Shown here: in pieces, positions 15,013-24,333 of the stretch | How positions within the stretch are numbered: position 1 is the first letter of the stretch | Layout: each line of letters starts with the position of its first letter | Source: a bacterium | Lineage (GTDB): Bacteria; Myxococcota_A; Bradymonadia; Bradymonadales; Bradymonadaceae | Direction of reading: 5' to 3' | Length of the DNA: 61,308 nucleotides | NCBI GenBank assembly: GCA_030427705.1 | Contig: JAUIBR010000040.1 | Location: forward strand, 1-61,308 | The notes under the pieces: model-generated | What the model saw: the letters and a program-made list of their open reading frames with translations, nothing else | The model's database searches: none | Told to the model about the DNA's origin: nothing | Program-made: the position numbers and the translations under genes

Positions 15013-16649
15013 AACGGTTGGCGATCACCTTGGTGCTCGTCTTGGCGACGAGCTTCTGTGCCACAGCTGCGTTCGGTCAGCAGCCGGCCGAGCCATCGGA
15101 ACCAGGTCCGGAGGCAGAAGCCGAAAAGCCAGAAGCCGCACCCGATGAATCCAAGGAAAAAGAGGAGGGCGCCAAACCTGCGCCCGAAGCTAAGGCTGAA
15201 GATGCTAAGCCCGCTGAGCCCGAAACAACGGATGCAGGTGCAGGCAAGGTTGCGGCTGACGCTGCACTAAAGGCGCCTGCGGACAGCAAGGAGCCCAAGG
15301 CGAACGCCAAGGTTTATTCGCTGAAGGCCGTCACGAACATGGCGCTCAAGAACGCCGCGGTCATGCGTGAATTCGAGGCTAAACTCCAAAAGGCAAAATG
15401 GCAGGAGTACCGAGCCAACTGGGCTTGGGCGCCAGCTATCAAGACAACGACGTTGCTTGCCCCGGTACCCGAGCAGGCCGAAGTCGGCAGTTTCGCGAGC
15501 AATATCGACCAGTACCTGGCGCTGAATATTGGCCCCTACGTCCGTTTCAAGGCGGAGTTGGGTATCCCGATCTACACATTCGGAAAGATCTCGACCGCGC
15601 AGGAGCTGGCGGAGATCGGCGTCGATGTCGCGAAAATGAAACAGGAAGAGGCGAAGCTGGACGTGCTGTACCAAGTGCGACGGGCCTACCACAGCATTCA
15701 GCTGTCGAAGGAGTTTCAAGACTTGCTCGACGAGGGCTCAAGCATCTTGAAGCCCAAGCTTGAATCCATGGAGGAAGACCGAGAGTTCGGTGAAGCCGAG
15801 TTCTCGACAGAGGACTTCCGGAAGGTTCAGATCTTCGACGCCGAGTTCGACAGCCGCATCTTGGACAACAAAAAGCTCAACGATATCGCGACCGCCGGGC
15901 TTCGCTACTTCACAGGGATCGAGGGCGATTTCGGTGTGAAGGCGGTCGATCCGGATGCGCCACCCGCAGAGCTCGCGAGTTTGCAGCGCTACAAAGACGT
16001 TGCCGCGGTCATGCGGCCGGATTGGCGCATGTTGCGTGAAGCGGTCAAAGCCCGTGGGCTTCAGGTTGAGATGGCCAAGTCCAATATCTACCCAGACATC
16101 GCCTTTGGAACCACGGTCACGCTGGGATGGTCGACCGAAGAGATTAGTCTCGAATCGGTCTGCCGACGGCCAACGCCGTCATCTGAGTGTGTCGACACTG
16201 CCGATTTGTTCGCGCGACCGTACGGAAATCCCTTCAGCCAATTCAGTGTGAACTTCGGCCTGATCATGAAGTGGGACATCAACTACTGGCAGTTGCGGGG
16301 TAAACTCGGAGAGGCGGAAGCTGACCTCGCGACTACGCGAGCTCAGTATGACCGCGCAAAAGGCGGAATCGAACTTGAGATCGAAAAGCTCTATGTTGAG
16401 GCGTACTCAGCGTTGGAACGGCTTCGCGTCCAAGAGCGACGACTTGAGGCTGCTCGCCGATGGCGAGACCAGTTTGGATTGTCCGTACAGACCGCCGGGA
16501 CCGATATCTCCAAGGGGATCGACCCGCTAAAGGCCTTCTTCGAATCGAAGGCGCTGCAACTGCAGGCACGCTACGAATACCAGGTGGCTCGCGCGGCATT
16601 GGCAAAGGGCATTGGGGTCGCAAACCTCAATGACGTGTCTGTCTACTAA
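15009..16649 (+). CDS. TolC-family outer-membrane efflux protein
   Basis: 546 residues with a signal peptide (RLAITLVLVLATSFCATAAFG) and a long Pro/Glu/Ala/Lys-rich low-complexity stretch (about residues 25-100) not found in E. coli TolC. The rest has the TolC/OEP pattern of long helices and short strands: VTNMALKNAAVMREFEAKLQ, GIPIYTFGKISTAQELAEIG, and near the end YVEAYSALERLRVQERRLEA. Such proteins form the trimeric outer-membrane channel for efflux or type I export. Its start overlaps the sppA stop (ATGA). No inner-membrane pump or adaptor gene is present here, so the partner must be elsewhere. Confidence 0.85.
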   Translation: MKRLAITLVLVLATSFCATAAFGQQPAEPSEPGPEAEAEKPEAAPDESKEKEEGAKPAPEAKAEDAKPAEPETTDAGAGKVAADAALKAPADSKEPKANAKVYSLKAVTNMALKNAAVMREFEAKLQKAKWQEYRANWAWAPAIKTTTLLAPVPEQAEVGSFASNIDQYLALNIGPYVRFKAELGIPIYTFGKISTAQELAEIGVDVAKMKQEEAKLDVLYQVRRAYHSIQLSKEFQDLLDEGSSILKPKLESMEEDREFGEAEFSTEDFRKVQIFDAEFDSRILDNKKLNDIATAGLRYFTGIEGDFGVKAVDPDAPPAELASLQRYKDVAAVMRPDWRMLREAVKARGLQVEMAKSNIYPDIAFGTTVTLGWSTEEISLESVCRRPTPSSECVDTADLFARPYGNPFSQFSVNFGLIMKWDINYWQLRGKLGEAEADLATTRAQYDRAKGGIELEIEKLYVEAYSALERLRVQERRLEAARRWRDQFGLSVQTAGTDISKGIDPLKAFFESKALQLQARYEYQVARAALAKGIGVANLNDVSVY

Positions 16650-16737
16650 ACGGTTGACCATCTTAAACCGAGAACAATATTTTGAATGGATGGCGTTCTA
16701 GCGCGTCTATTGCTCGACACTCGAGACGAGGCTTCTA

Positions 16738-17331
16738 ATGAAACGAATTTTGACCATTGCCGCAGTTCTCCTGACGATGACGTTCGCCACTTCGGCGTTC
16801 GCTGGCGCACCCACAGATTATGTTAAGACGAAGGCGGAAGACGTTGCCAAGATTCTGGCTGGCAAGCCGTCCAAGAAACGAACCGCAAAGTTCCAAGAGG
16901 TTCTGGAGTCGACCATCGATTTCCGCGAACTCGCGTCACGTTCTCTGGGCGAGCATTGGACGGTTCGTAAACCGGAAGAACAGCAAGAGTTTTTGGACCT
17001 TCTGCAGAAGCTATTGCGCGCGAACTACGAAAAGAAGTTGAGCGGCAACACGCTTGGCAAGGATTACACGATTAGCTACGGCGAAGAGAAGACGCGCAAG
17101 ACCCGTGCGATCGTCAAAACGTCGGTCGTCTATAAGGAAGAATCCAAGCCAGTGGACTACAAACTCTACCAAGCCGATAAGGCTTGGAAGATTTATGACA
17201 TCGTCATCGACGACATCTCACTCGAGGAAACCTACCGCGAGTCGTACGTCGAAATTATCGAGGAAGAAGGCTGGAACTCGCTTATCCAGCGGATGAAAGA
17301 CCGATTGAAAGAAGTCGAGTCTGGCAAATAA
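16738..17331 (+). CDS. MlaC/Ttg2D-type periplasmic phospholipid-binding protein
   Basis: 197 residues with a signal peptide (MKRILTIAAVLLTMTFATSA). The mature part fits the MlaC family: FQEVLESTIDFRELASRSLG, HWTVRKPEEQQEFLDLLQKL, YEKKLSGNTLGKDYTISYG and KIYDIVIDDISLEETYRESY. MlaC carries phospholipids across the periplasm for outer-membrane lipid asymmetry. The Mla ABC components are not in this window. It follows the TolC-like gene by 88 bases and may form a separate unit. Confidence 0.88.
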   Translation: MKRILTIAAVLLTMTFATSAFAGAPTDYVKTKAEDVAKILAGKPSKKRTAKFQEVLESTIDFRELASRSLGEHWTVRKPEEQQEFLDLLQKLLRANYEKKLSGNTLGKDYTISYGEEKTRKTRAIVKTSVVYKEESKPVDYKLYQADKAWKIYDIVIDDISLEETYRESYVEIIEEEGWNSLIQRMKDRLKEVESGK

Positions 17332-17402
17332 TCCCGCCTGTTCGTCCCGTTCAACCCTCCCAACTCCGCGCCTAATCGACCCATCCGCCCGAGGTTGGTT
17401 TC

Positions 17403-17431
17403 TTGACAGCCTCTGGGTGCTGGGTGAGAAT
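17403..17431 (+). promoter_or_regulatory. Predicted sigma70-type promoter for the FHA-ATPase operon
   Basis: A perfect TTGACA (17403-17408), a 17-base spacer and GAGAAT (17426-17431). It gives a leader of about 90 bases before ATG 17528 and argues against any longer N-terminal extension of that gene. Confidence 0.5.
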
Positions 17432-17527
17432 CGACCGAAATACCGTCGCAAGCTGGAAACACTAGAGTTCGTCGGCATTTCGTGCGATTGGATGCAGATT
17501 AATTACGCTAGCGGAGAGCGTTCCCGA

Positions 17528-19363
17528 ATGGTCACCATCACGGTAAGCGAAAAGGGAGGACAGCAGTCCACGTTCGAATTCTCAAAGCCCGAGATTACGA
17601 TTGGGCGTATGAAGGGAAACGACATTGTCCTTCCGAAAGGCAACGTTTCTAAGCGTCACTCGAGAATTCTGATTACGGATGCTGCGTTCACCATCGTCGA
17701 TCTTGGAAGTACGAACGGCACGTATGTAAACGGCCGCAAGATTACCGGTGAGCAACCCATCACGCTCTCGGACAAGATTTATATTGGCGACTTCATCCTG
17801 CAGGTCGAGCAAGAGGCGGCAGGTATTGGCGCGCCTCCGCCTGCGCCACCCGCACCGCCTCCTGGTCCCGGTGGGGCTCCGATGGATCTGCAGCCGGAGC
17901 CATTTCAAGACATTCAGCCTGAGCCGATGGACATGGGCGGACCGCCAAACCCTGGACCGCCTCCAGCTCCACCTGCACCTCAGATCGAGCCACGTTCAGC
18001 GGATGTGCCTCGCCTTGAATCGGGCTGGCAGCCACGGCCACAAGAAGATGTCACGGTGGATCGTCCAGCTGACCGGATGTTGTCGCGCGTTAGCGGACCA
18101 TCTTCCGTCGCAGGACCCAGCGCAATCTTGGATTCGCAAGAGCTAGGGTCTGAATTCGATCCCGCGTTCCACGCGGCGCAGATGGACGTCGCCCGCGTGC
18201 TCTTTGAGACGATTAATCCTCAGGAATTGCCCTACGGCTATCCACCGAACCCAGATGACCAAAACCACTTCCAACAGGCTGTTGCGAATGCGGTTGGGAC
18301 GGTCAATCCGAGTGTCGATCGTGACCGCCTGACGAGTGTCTTGGTCAGCGAGTGCGTTGGTTTGGGCCCATTGGAAGCATATCTGGACGACCCATCGATT
18401 CGGGACATCTACGTTAACCGATTCGACCGCGTCGTCATCCGCCGGGAAGGCGCTCTGGCGAGTGCGCCACACGCGTACAGCCATCCTGCACTGCTCACGG
18501 CAGCGGCATACCGTCTGCTTGGGCCGCGTGATGTCGAAGTGCTCACCGACGAAGTCAGGTTTGGCGACGGCACGAAAGTGCACGTTGTGATGCCACCCCT
18601 GGCTACTGAAGGTCCGGTCATCACAGTACGTAAGCCTCCTACTTCGCACGCGTCCCTGGACGAGCTCGTCCAGAACGGTGCCTTGTCACAGGGCATGGCT
18701 GAGTTCCTTAGCCGCGCCGCGATGGCAGGGCGATCGATCGTGATCGCAGGCCCAACGAGCTCCGGAAAATCGACGCTCTTGTCGGCGTTGACTGGCGAAT
18801 TGGCGGGTGGAACCCGCGTGGTTTCTGTTGAAGACCATGCACATATCCAACTCCCTGAAAACGCTGTGCGACTCGAAGCCAATCCTGGAATGGGCTACGA
18901 CAGCCGCTACCTGGTGCAAGCTGCACTGGCAATGCATCCACAGAGGATCGTCGTCGACGAATGTCGCGGCGCGGAAGCGTACGACTGGGTGACGGCTGCC
19001 GCATGCGGCACCGAAGGTAGCATGGCGACGACACATGGCAGCAGTGCCGCCGACGCTCTCGGCCGCTTGGAAAGCCTGTGTCTGCTAGGTAGCCGCGATG
19101 TCACTCCTCGCGGAATTCGCGACCAAATCGCCCGTGCCGTTAACATCGTCTGCGTCGTAAATCGGTCCAACGAGGGCTTCAGATTGCAGCAGGTCACCGA
19201 AGTTCAAGGCGTGGACCTAGACGCATTCCGTCTAAATGATATCTTCTACTATCGTGTCGAAGGCACTGGCGGAGCATTCCATCCCACCGGGTATGTGCCA
19301 ATGTTCTATGAGGACCTTCGAAACGCTGGTGTCGAAGTAGACTTCGGAATCTTCCGCGAATAG
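17528..19363 (+). CDS. FHA domain fused to a TadA/CpaF (VirB11-like) secretion ATPase
   Basis: 611 residues. Residues about 1-95 are an FHA domain (ITIGRMKGNDIVLPKGNVSK, RHSRI, DLGSTNGTYVNGRKI) that would bind phosphothreonine. A Pro-rich linker of roughly 100 residues follows. The C-terminal half is a type II/IV secretion ATPase of CpaF type: LGPLEAYLDDPSIRDIYVN, Walker A AGPTSSGKSTLL (about 407-418), the Asp/Glu and His boxes (EDHAHIQLPENAVRLEA; ATTHGSSAADALGRL) and DECRGAEAYDW. ATG 17528 has GGAGAG about 10 bases upstream. A FHA-ATPase fusion suggests control of a secretion or Tad-like apparatus by Ser/Thr kinases. No pilin or TadB/C genes are adjacent. Confidence 0.9.
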   Translation: MVTITVSEKGGQQSTFEFSKPEITIGRMKGNDIVLPKGNVSKRHSRILITDAAFTIVDLGSTNGTYVNGRKITGEQPITLSDKIYIGDFILQVEQEAAGIGAPPPAPPAPPPGPGGAPMDLQPEPFQDIQPEPMDMGGPPNPGPPPAPPAPQIEPRSADVPRLESGWQPRPQEDVTVDRPADRMLSRVSGPSSVAGPSAILDSQELGSEFDPAFHAAQMDVARVLFETINPQELPYGYPPNPDDQNHFQQAVANAVGTVNPSVDRDRLTSVLVSECVGLGPLEAYLDDPSIRDIYVNRFDRVVIRREGALASAPHAYSHPALLTAAAYRLLGPRDVEVLTDEVRFGDGTKVHVVMPPLATEGPVITVRKPPTSHASLDELVQNGALSQGMAEFLSRAAMAGRSIVIAGPTSSGKSTLLSALTGELAGGTRVVSVEDHAHIQLPENAVRLEANPGMGYDSRYLVQAALAMHPQRIVVDECRGAEAYDWVTAAACGTEGSMATTHGSSAADALGRLESLCLLGSRDVTPRGIRDQIARAVNIVCVVNRSNEGFRLQQVTEVQGVDLDAFRLNDIFYYRVEGTGGAFHPTGYVPMFYEDLRNAGVEVDFGIFRE

Positions 19364-19378
19364 CGCCGAAGGCGATAA

Positions 19379-20695
19379 ATGTTCACGCTCACCATCGAGA
19401 ATGCCAACGGGCAGGCTGAAGACCGCTTCTCGTTCGACCACGGCGCCTACGTCATCGGTCGACACGAGTCGTGCGATATCGTCTTGCCCTCTGCTTCCGT
19501 CAGCCGGCAGCACGCCCGAATCTTCGTGGATAACGGCCGCTGTTTCGTTGAAGACATGGGAAGTAGCAATGGCGTCGTGGTGGACGGACAGCGGGTCGTA
19601 AATCAACGCGACCTGGGCATGGCCAGCCAGATTAAGATTGGCGACTTCTACCTGTATCTCGAATACAAACGCGGCGATGCGAGCCGTCAGAATGTCCTGC
19701 AAACCCTCTATATTGAGGACGATGCCGGGCACGCCAAGCTTGTTCGAATCAATGACTCGTTTGCGGGTGAAGAGTTCACGCTCTCGGAAGTTGAGAACTC
19801 AATCGGTCGAACCGATGAGAACTTCATTCTGCTTTCAGACGCATCGATCAGTCGTCAGCATTCGAAGATTGTGCGGATGGGCGACAAATACAGTGTGGTC
19901 GACCTCGGTAGTTCGAACGGCACACGCGTAAACGGCAAGAAGACGACCAATCTGATAGATCTTAAGTTTGGCGACCGAGTGCACTTCGGAAACGTCGAGT
20001 TCGTGTTCGTTCCCGGCGATGCAAAGATCAACCCGGCGGACTACGCGGGGCGTCCAGGAAGTTCAAACTTCGTACTCATGGCCGGCGTGGGAGTCGTTGT
20101 CCTATTGGGACTCGCTGCAGGCGCGCTGATTGTTTTCAGTTTGCTCTCGTTCAAGGAGAGCAAGAATCAGGCGGAGGCTGAACCCGCTACGAAGACCGTC
20201 GAGTCTGAAGCTGCCACCCGCATCAAGACCGGCAATCGCCTCATGGAAAGCCGGGATTGGAAAGGTGCCATCGCCGCATTTGACGAGGCGCTCACGATTT
20301 CGCCGGGTCATCCTGAGGCAACCAAGAGTCGTGAAGTCGCAGAACGCGAGTACAAAGCCGTCCAAACGCTAGAGAAGGGCGAGCGACTGGTGGAAGAGGG
20401 TCGCCACAACGAGGCGAAAGAGACGTTAGAGTCCATTCCAGAAGACACAGATGCTGCGACGCGAGCGAAACCAACCCTACAACACATTCGGTCTCGGCTT
20501 GCGTACACGCTGCGCAATGACGCGATGCGCATGATGAAGTCGAAGAAGAAACACGACCTCGTCGAAGCCCACGTGAAACTGCGTGAGGCGCTGGCCCTGA
20601 AGCCAGATGACGACAAAGCGCTTGAGTTGATTAAGGAGCTTGAGCCGAAACTGAAGAAGAAGAAGCTGCCGTACGAACCGTACGTAGCCAAGTAG
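19379..20695 (+). CDS. Double FHA protein with membrane helix and TPR-like C-terminus
   Basis: 438 residues. Two complete FHA domains stand in tandem: residues about 1-100 (YVIGRHESCDIVLPSASVSR, QHARI, DMGSSNGVVVDGQRV) and about 125-220 (SIGRTDENFILLSDASISRQ, HSKIV, DLGSSNGTRVNGKKT). One transmembrane helix follows (VLMAGVGVVVLLGLAAGALI, about 230-255), then helices with TPR character (GNRLMESRDWKGAIAAFDEA, LTISPGHPEATKSREVAERE). FHA domains read phosphothreonine, so it is a candidate membrane scaffold for kinase signals. It starts 15 bases after the FHA-ATPase gene and is probably its operon partner. Confidence 0.9.
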   Translation: MFTLTIENANGQAEDRFSFDHGAYVIGRHESCDIVLPSASVSRQHARIFVDNGRCFVEDMGSSNGVVVDGQRVVNQRDLGMASQIKIGDFYLYLEYKRGDASRQNVLQTLYIEDDAGHAKLVRINDSFAGEEFTLSEVENSIGRTDENFILLSDASISRQHSKIVRMGDKYSVVDLGSSNGTRVNGKKTTNLIDLKFGDRVHFGNVEFVFVPGDAKINPADYAGRPGSSNFVLMAGVGVVVLLGLAAGALIVFSLLSFKESKNQAEAEPATKTVESEAATRIKTGNRLMESRDWKGAIAAFDEALTISPGHPEATKSREVAEREYKAVQTLEKGERLVEEGRHNEAKETLESIPEDTDAATRAKPTLQHIRSRLAYTLRNDAMRMMKSKKKHDLVEAHVKLREALALKPDDDKALELIKELEPKLKKKKLPYEPYVAK

Positions 20696-20865
20696 ATCCA
20701 GAGGCAACGAGGTGAGGGGAGACAGAGGCGCGGAGCTCTCTAATGAGACTGCGAGGCTCGGAGGCGCGGAGAGTTTTTTATTGGATTTGTCTTGGAACCG
20801 CCATGTCACTGGCAACCGCGTGTGGTCTCCGTGACTCCGGACTCCCTTGAGAGCGCTCAGCGTCT

Positions 20866-21996
20866 CTATTCCTCTTCATCCACAACAGCGGGTGCTGCCG
20901 CGGCCGCCGCTCCGAGACTCTCGGGCGGCTTTTTCTTTGAGCTGTGCTCGGGCACGGACTGAGGCAGACGATCAAAGACGGTGGGGTCTTTTGGCGCGTG
21001 CTCAGGGTCGTAGAGGTGGCACTGCACGAAGTGGTCGGGTTCCACTTCGATGGTCTTCGGGACCACTTTAGAGCAAGGTCCGAAACATGCCGGACAACGC
21101 GTATGGAAGCGACAACCACTTGGAGGGTTGATAGGCGAGGGCACATCACCTTCGAGGATGACGCGTGCCTTCTTGCGACGTGGGTCCGGGTGTGGAATCG
21201 CAGACAACAGCGACTGCGTGTACGGATGCCGCGGCGCCTTGAACAGCGAGTTGCAGTCCGCGAATTCGACCAGCTGACCCAGGTACATCACGGCAATTCG
21301 ATCCGAGATATGCTTCACGACGCTCAGGTCGTGCGCGATGAAGAGGTAGCTGAGGTTGAACTCTTCCTGAAGCTCTTTGAGCAGGTTGATGACCTGCGCC
21401 TGAACCGACACGTCCAACGCCGAGACAGCTTCGTCGCAGACGATGAACTTCGGTTTCAAGGCCAACGCACGCGCAATCCCAATACGCTGACGCTGACCAC
21501 CCGAGAATTCGTGCGGGTAGCGAGTGATGTACGATGGCTGTAGACCGACTCGAACCAGCAGGTCCTCAACAATCTTGCGGCGCTCATCACCACTGGCAAT
21601 GCCGTGGAACTGGATAGCTTCCCCGATAATAGCCTCGATCGTCATACGAGGATTCAGGCTGCTGTAGGGGTCCTGGAAGATAATCTGCATGTCGCGGCGG
21701 GCCTTGCGCAGCTCAAGCTGGTCGAGCTGGAAGACATCGCGTCCGTCAAAGATCGCTTCGCCACCCGTGGGTTCCAGAAGGCGGAGCAGCGTCCGGCCTG
21801 CAGTTGTTTTGCCACAGCCTGACTCACCCACAAGACCAACGGTCTCGTTCGGATAGACGTGGAAACTGATATCGTCGACGGCCTTAACTTGGCCAACCAC
21901 GCGGCTGATGATGCCTTTGGTGATTGGGAAGTACTTCTTGAGGTTTTTGACCTCAAGCAGTGGCTTTTTCGTGTTGTCCTTAACTTTCGCAGCCAT
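20866..21996 (-). CDS. oppF: Oligopeptide/dipeptide ABC transporter ATP-binding protein (OppF/DppF type)
   Basis: 376 residues. Walker A is [18 protein letters not shown], the signature is [19 protein letters not shown] and Walker B is [14 protein letters not shown]. The C-terminal oligopeptide-transporter extension has the Cys-rich [18 protein letters not shown], typical of the OppD/OppF subfamily and in some cases binding an Fe-S cluster. An Ala/Glu-rich tail ends the protein. ATG 21996 follows the oppD stop by ten bases; TTG 21999 is an alternative. It is the last gene of a five-gene minus-strand operon (SBP, B, C, D, F). Confidence 0.95.
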   Translation of the reverse strand: MAAKVKDNTKKPLLEVKNLKKYFPITKGIISRVVGQVKAVDDISFHVYPNETVGLVGESGCGKTTAGRTLLRLLEPTGGEAIFDGRDVFQLDQLELRKARRDMQIIFQDPYSSLNPRMTIEAIIGEAIQFHGIASGDERRKIVEDLLVRVGLQPSYITRYPHEFSGGQRQRIGIARALALKPKFIVCDEAVSALDVSVQAQVINLLKELQEEFNLSYLFIAHDLSVVKHISDRIAVMYLGQLVEFADCNSLFKAPRHPYTQSLLSAIPHPDPRRKKARVILEGDVPSPINPPSGCRFHTRCPACFGPCSKVVPKTIEVEPDHFVQCHLYDPEHAPKDPTVFDRLPQSVPEHSSKKKPPESLGAAAAAAPAVVDEEE

Positions 21997-22006
21997 CAAT
22001 CAACCA

Positions 22007-23053
22007 TTACTCAACAGAACCGTCTTCGCCGCCTTTTGAGCGACCGGTGTCGTAACTAAGCTTCCCGCTCTGCAGGTCTTTTGCGAACCAGCACGAGACC
22101 ATGTGTCCGTTCCCAAGGTCTTCGGTCGGAGGTAGCTCAGCGCATTTTTCGGCGGCGAACGGACATCGTGTCCGGAATCGGCAACCGCTGGGGAAATCTT
22201 GTGGACGTGGAACCATGCCCGGAATCACGTAGAGCTCTCCACCCGAGTCATCGTCGATGTTCGGGATGCTGTGGAAGAGTCCGTGTGTGTACGGGTGGGC
22301 AGGATTATCGAACATCGTCTCGATATCGCCGTATTCGACAATCTTGCCAGCGTACATCACAGCGACGTGGTCACAGGTCTCAGCCACAACGCTCAAGTCG
22401 TGAGTGATGAAGAGGATGGACATGCCCATCTCTTCCTGAAGCTCGTTCAGAAGCTCCAGAATCTGCGCCTGGATCGTCACGTCGAGTGCGGTCGTCGGCT
22501 CGTCTGCAATCAAGAGCTTCGGCTTGCACGCGAGCGCCATGGCGATCATCACGCGCTGCTTCATACCGCCTGACATTTGGTGCGGATACTCGTCGATGCG
22601 GCTCTCAGGCGAGGGGATACCCACCTTGCGGAGCATGTCGATGGCGAGCGCACGTGCCTCAGGATACTCGAGGTCTTGGTGCAACGTGATGGCTTCCACA
22701 ATCTGGTCACCAACGGTGTAGACCGGATTGAGGCTAGTCATTGGCTCTTGGAAGATGACCGAGATGTCGTTGCCGCGGATGCCACGCATTTCAGGCTCCG
22801 ACAGCTTCGTTAGGTCCTTGCCTTGAAACAGAATCTCGCCGCCGACGATCTTGCCCGGAGGTTGCGGGATGAGCTGCAAAATGCTCATCGCGGTCACGGA
22901 CTTGCCGGACCCTGATTCGCCCACTACGCCAAGCGTTTCGCCGGGGTTGATCTTGTACGAGACGCCATCAACCGAGGGAAGCACGCCATCATCGGTGAAG
23001 AAATAGGTTTGGAGACCTTTGATCTCCAGCATGGGTGTCTTTTCTGCTGCCAT
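22007..23053 (-). CDS. oppD: Oligopeptide/dipeptide ABC transporter ATP-binding protein (OppD/DppD type)
   Basis: 348 residues. Walker A is [18 protein letters not shown], the signature [19 protein letters not shown] and Walker [15 protein letters not shown], followed by the H-loop FITHDLSVV. The C-terminal [18 protein letters not shown] carries the Cys set of the OppD family. With OppF it forms the ATPase heterodimer that drives uptake of peptides through the OppB/C pore. The start lies 2 bases after the upstream permease stop on the minus strand. Confidence 0.95.
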   Translation of the reverse strand: MAAEKTPMLEIKGLQTYFFTDDGVLPSVDGVSYKINPGETLGVVGESGSGKSVTAMSILQLIPQPPGKIVGGEILFQGKDLTKLSEPEMRGIRGNDISVIFQEPMTSLNPVYTVGDQIVEAITLHQDLEYPEARALAIDMLRKVGIPSPESRIDEYPHQMSGGMKQRVMIAMALACKPKLLIADEPTTALDVTIQAQILELLNELQEEMGMSILFITHDLSVVAETCDHVAVMYAGKIVEYGDIETMFDNPAHPYTHGLFHSIPNIDDDSGGELYVIPGMVPRPQDFPSGCRFRTRCPFAAEKCAELPPTEDLGNGHMVSCWFAKDLQSGKLSYDTGRSKGGEDGSVE

Positions 23054-23055
23054 GT

Positions 23056-24324
23056 CTACTTCCTCAACTTCGGATCAAGGGCATCACGAATACCTTCACC
23101 CATGAGGTTAAGAAGGCTCACGGTGATGAAGATGGCCAAGCCAGGCGCGAGAATCAGTACGATCTTTCCGGTCTGTCGACCTGCCGTCAGGATTTGCCCC
23201 CAGCTCGGTGCGGTTGCCGGTCCAAGCCCCAGGAAGCTCAATGATGCTTCGATGAGAATTGCGCCTGCGACACCAAATGTCGCTGCAACGAAGACCGGAC
23301 CAAGGGCGTTCGGCATCAGGTGACGGAAGATGATCTTTCGTTTCGTCAGGCCCAGCGCAATCGCCGCCTGCACAAAGTCTTGATTCTTTAAGCGCAGGAA
23401 CTCACCACGGACCAAGCGAGCGATTCGCGTCCATCCGGTGATACCGATGAGCACCATGATGTGGAAAATGCTCGGGTCGTCGATGAAGCCGCGCAGCGTC
23501 AGGATTAGGAAGAACGTTGGGAAGCAGATCATGACCTCGATGAGGCGCATGACAAGCATATCAACGCGGCCGCCGAAGTAGCCGGCGAGTCCGCCAAGGA
23601 CGAGGCCAATCGCGGTGTAGATTGCAACGGCGACGACACCAATCGTCAGCGAGATACGTGTGCCGTACAAAATACGAGCGAACACGTCGCGCCCTTGCTG
23701 GTCCGTGCCGAGCCAGTGTTGCCAGCTCGGGTCCTGAATGACCGCATTGAGGTCCACGTCGCGGTATGAGTACTGCAGCGGTGGGAACAGCGAAGACACG
23801 CCGTCCAGCTGCGACAACTGCACGTAGTCGACGTATGCCTGGCGGAAATCAAACATGTAGATGGCCAGGAACGATGCAAACACACCGAGTGCGGCCCAGC
23901 CCAGGTAGCGGCCGATGAAGGCCTTTTCTTCACGGGGGTTCGCGAACGTCTTCGTGCGCACCATCACCTTGTAGATGACGAATGCGCCGGGCAGCGCGAA
24001 CAGAAGCCAGTTGAAGAAGATGTCGAGACCACCCTCAAAGAAGTTGGCGTCAAACAGCGCGGCCAGCCACGGGAAGTGCATGCCTTGCATGTTCTCGGGG
24101 CCGACACCGGCAGGGACATTGATGAAAAACGGAACGTTTAGCGAAAATACGGGTGCGAGAATTGCGATGACGAACAACGCAAACACGCCATACAGGCTGT
24201 AGTAGCTCTGTGGGTATTTCTTGAACTGGACCCAGACGATCTCGCTATACGTCTTGTATTGGAGGTCCGCTTTTTTGCGAATCTCCTCGAGCTCTTCTGG
24301 TGTCTTTTCTACTTCTTCAGTCAC
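23056..24324 (-). CDS. oppC: Oligopeptide ABC transporter permease (OppC/DppC type), enlarged
   Basis: 422 residues against about 300 for typical OppC. The N-terminus has a charged cytoplasmic leader, one helix ([20 protein letters not shown]) and an extra membrane-associated section (about 100-190) with two further hydrophobic helices. The usual permease core begins near residue 205 ([20 protein letters not shown]), including the EAA-like loop ([20 protein letters not shown]) and the end [20 protein letters not shown]. OppB/C form the transmembrane channel. The N-terminal insertion is shared in spirit with the enlarged OppB next door and suggests a modified periplasmic docking surface. Confidence 0.93.
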   Translation of the reverse strand: MTEEVEKTPEELEEIRKKADLQYKTYSEIVWVQFKKYPQSYYSLYGVFALFVIAILAPVFSLNVPFFINVPAGVGPENMQGMHFPWLAALFDANFFEGGLDIFFNWLLFALPGAFVIYKVMVRTKTFANPREEKAFIGRYLGWAALGVFASFLAIYMFDFRQAYVDYVQLSQLDGVSSLFPPLQYSYRDVDLNAVIQDPSWQHWLGTDQQGRDVFARILYGTRISLTIGVVAVAIYTAIGLVLGGLAGYFGGRVDMLVMRLIEVMICFPTFFLILTLRGFIDDPSIFHIMVLIGITGWTRIARLVRGEFLRLKNQDFVQAAIALGLTKRKIIFRHLMPNALGPVFVAATFGVAGAILIEASLSFLGLGPATAPSWGQILTAGRQTGKIVLILAPGLAIFITVSLLNLMGEGIRDALDPKLRK

Positions 24325-24333
24325 TGCGCCCCC

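Noticed and set aside
16654-16680. TTGACC with AT-rich sequence as promoter for the MlaC-type gene
   Set aside because: No -10 box at acceptable spacing matches consensus well enough.
20696-20865. Terminator between the double-FHA gene and oppF
   Set aside because: GAGGCGCGGAG occurs twice as a direct repeat and T6 follows the second copy, but no compact stem of convincing strength can be drawn.
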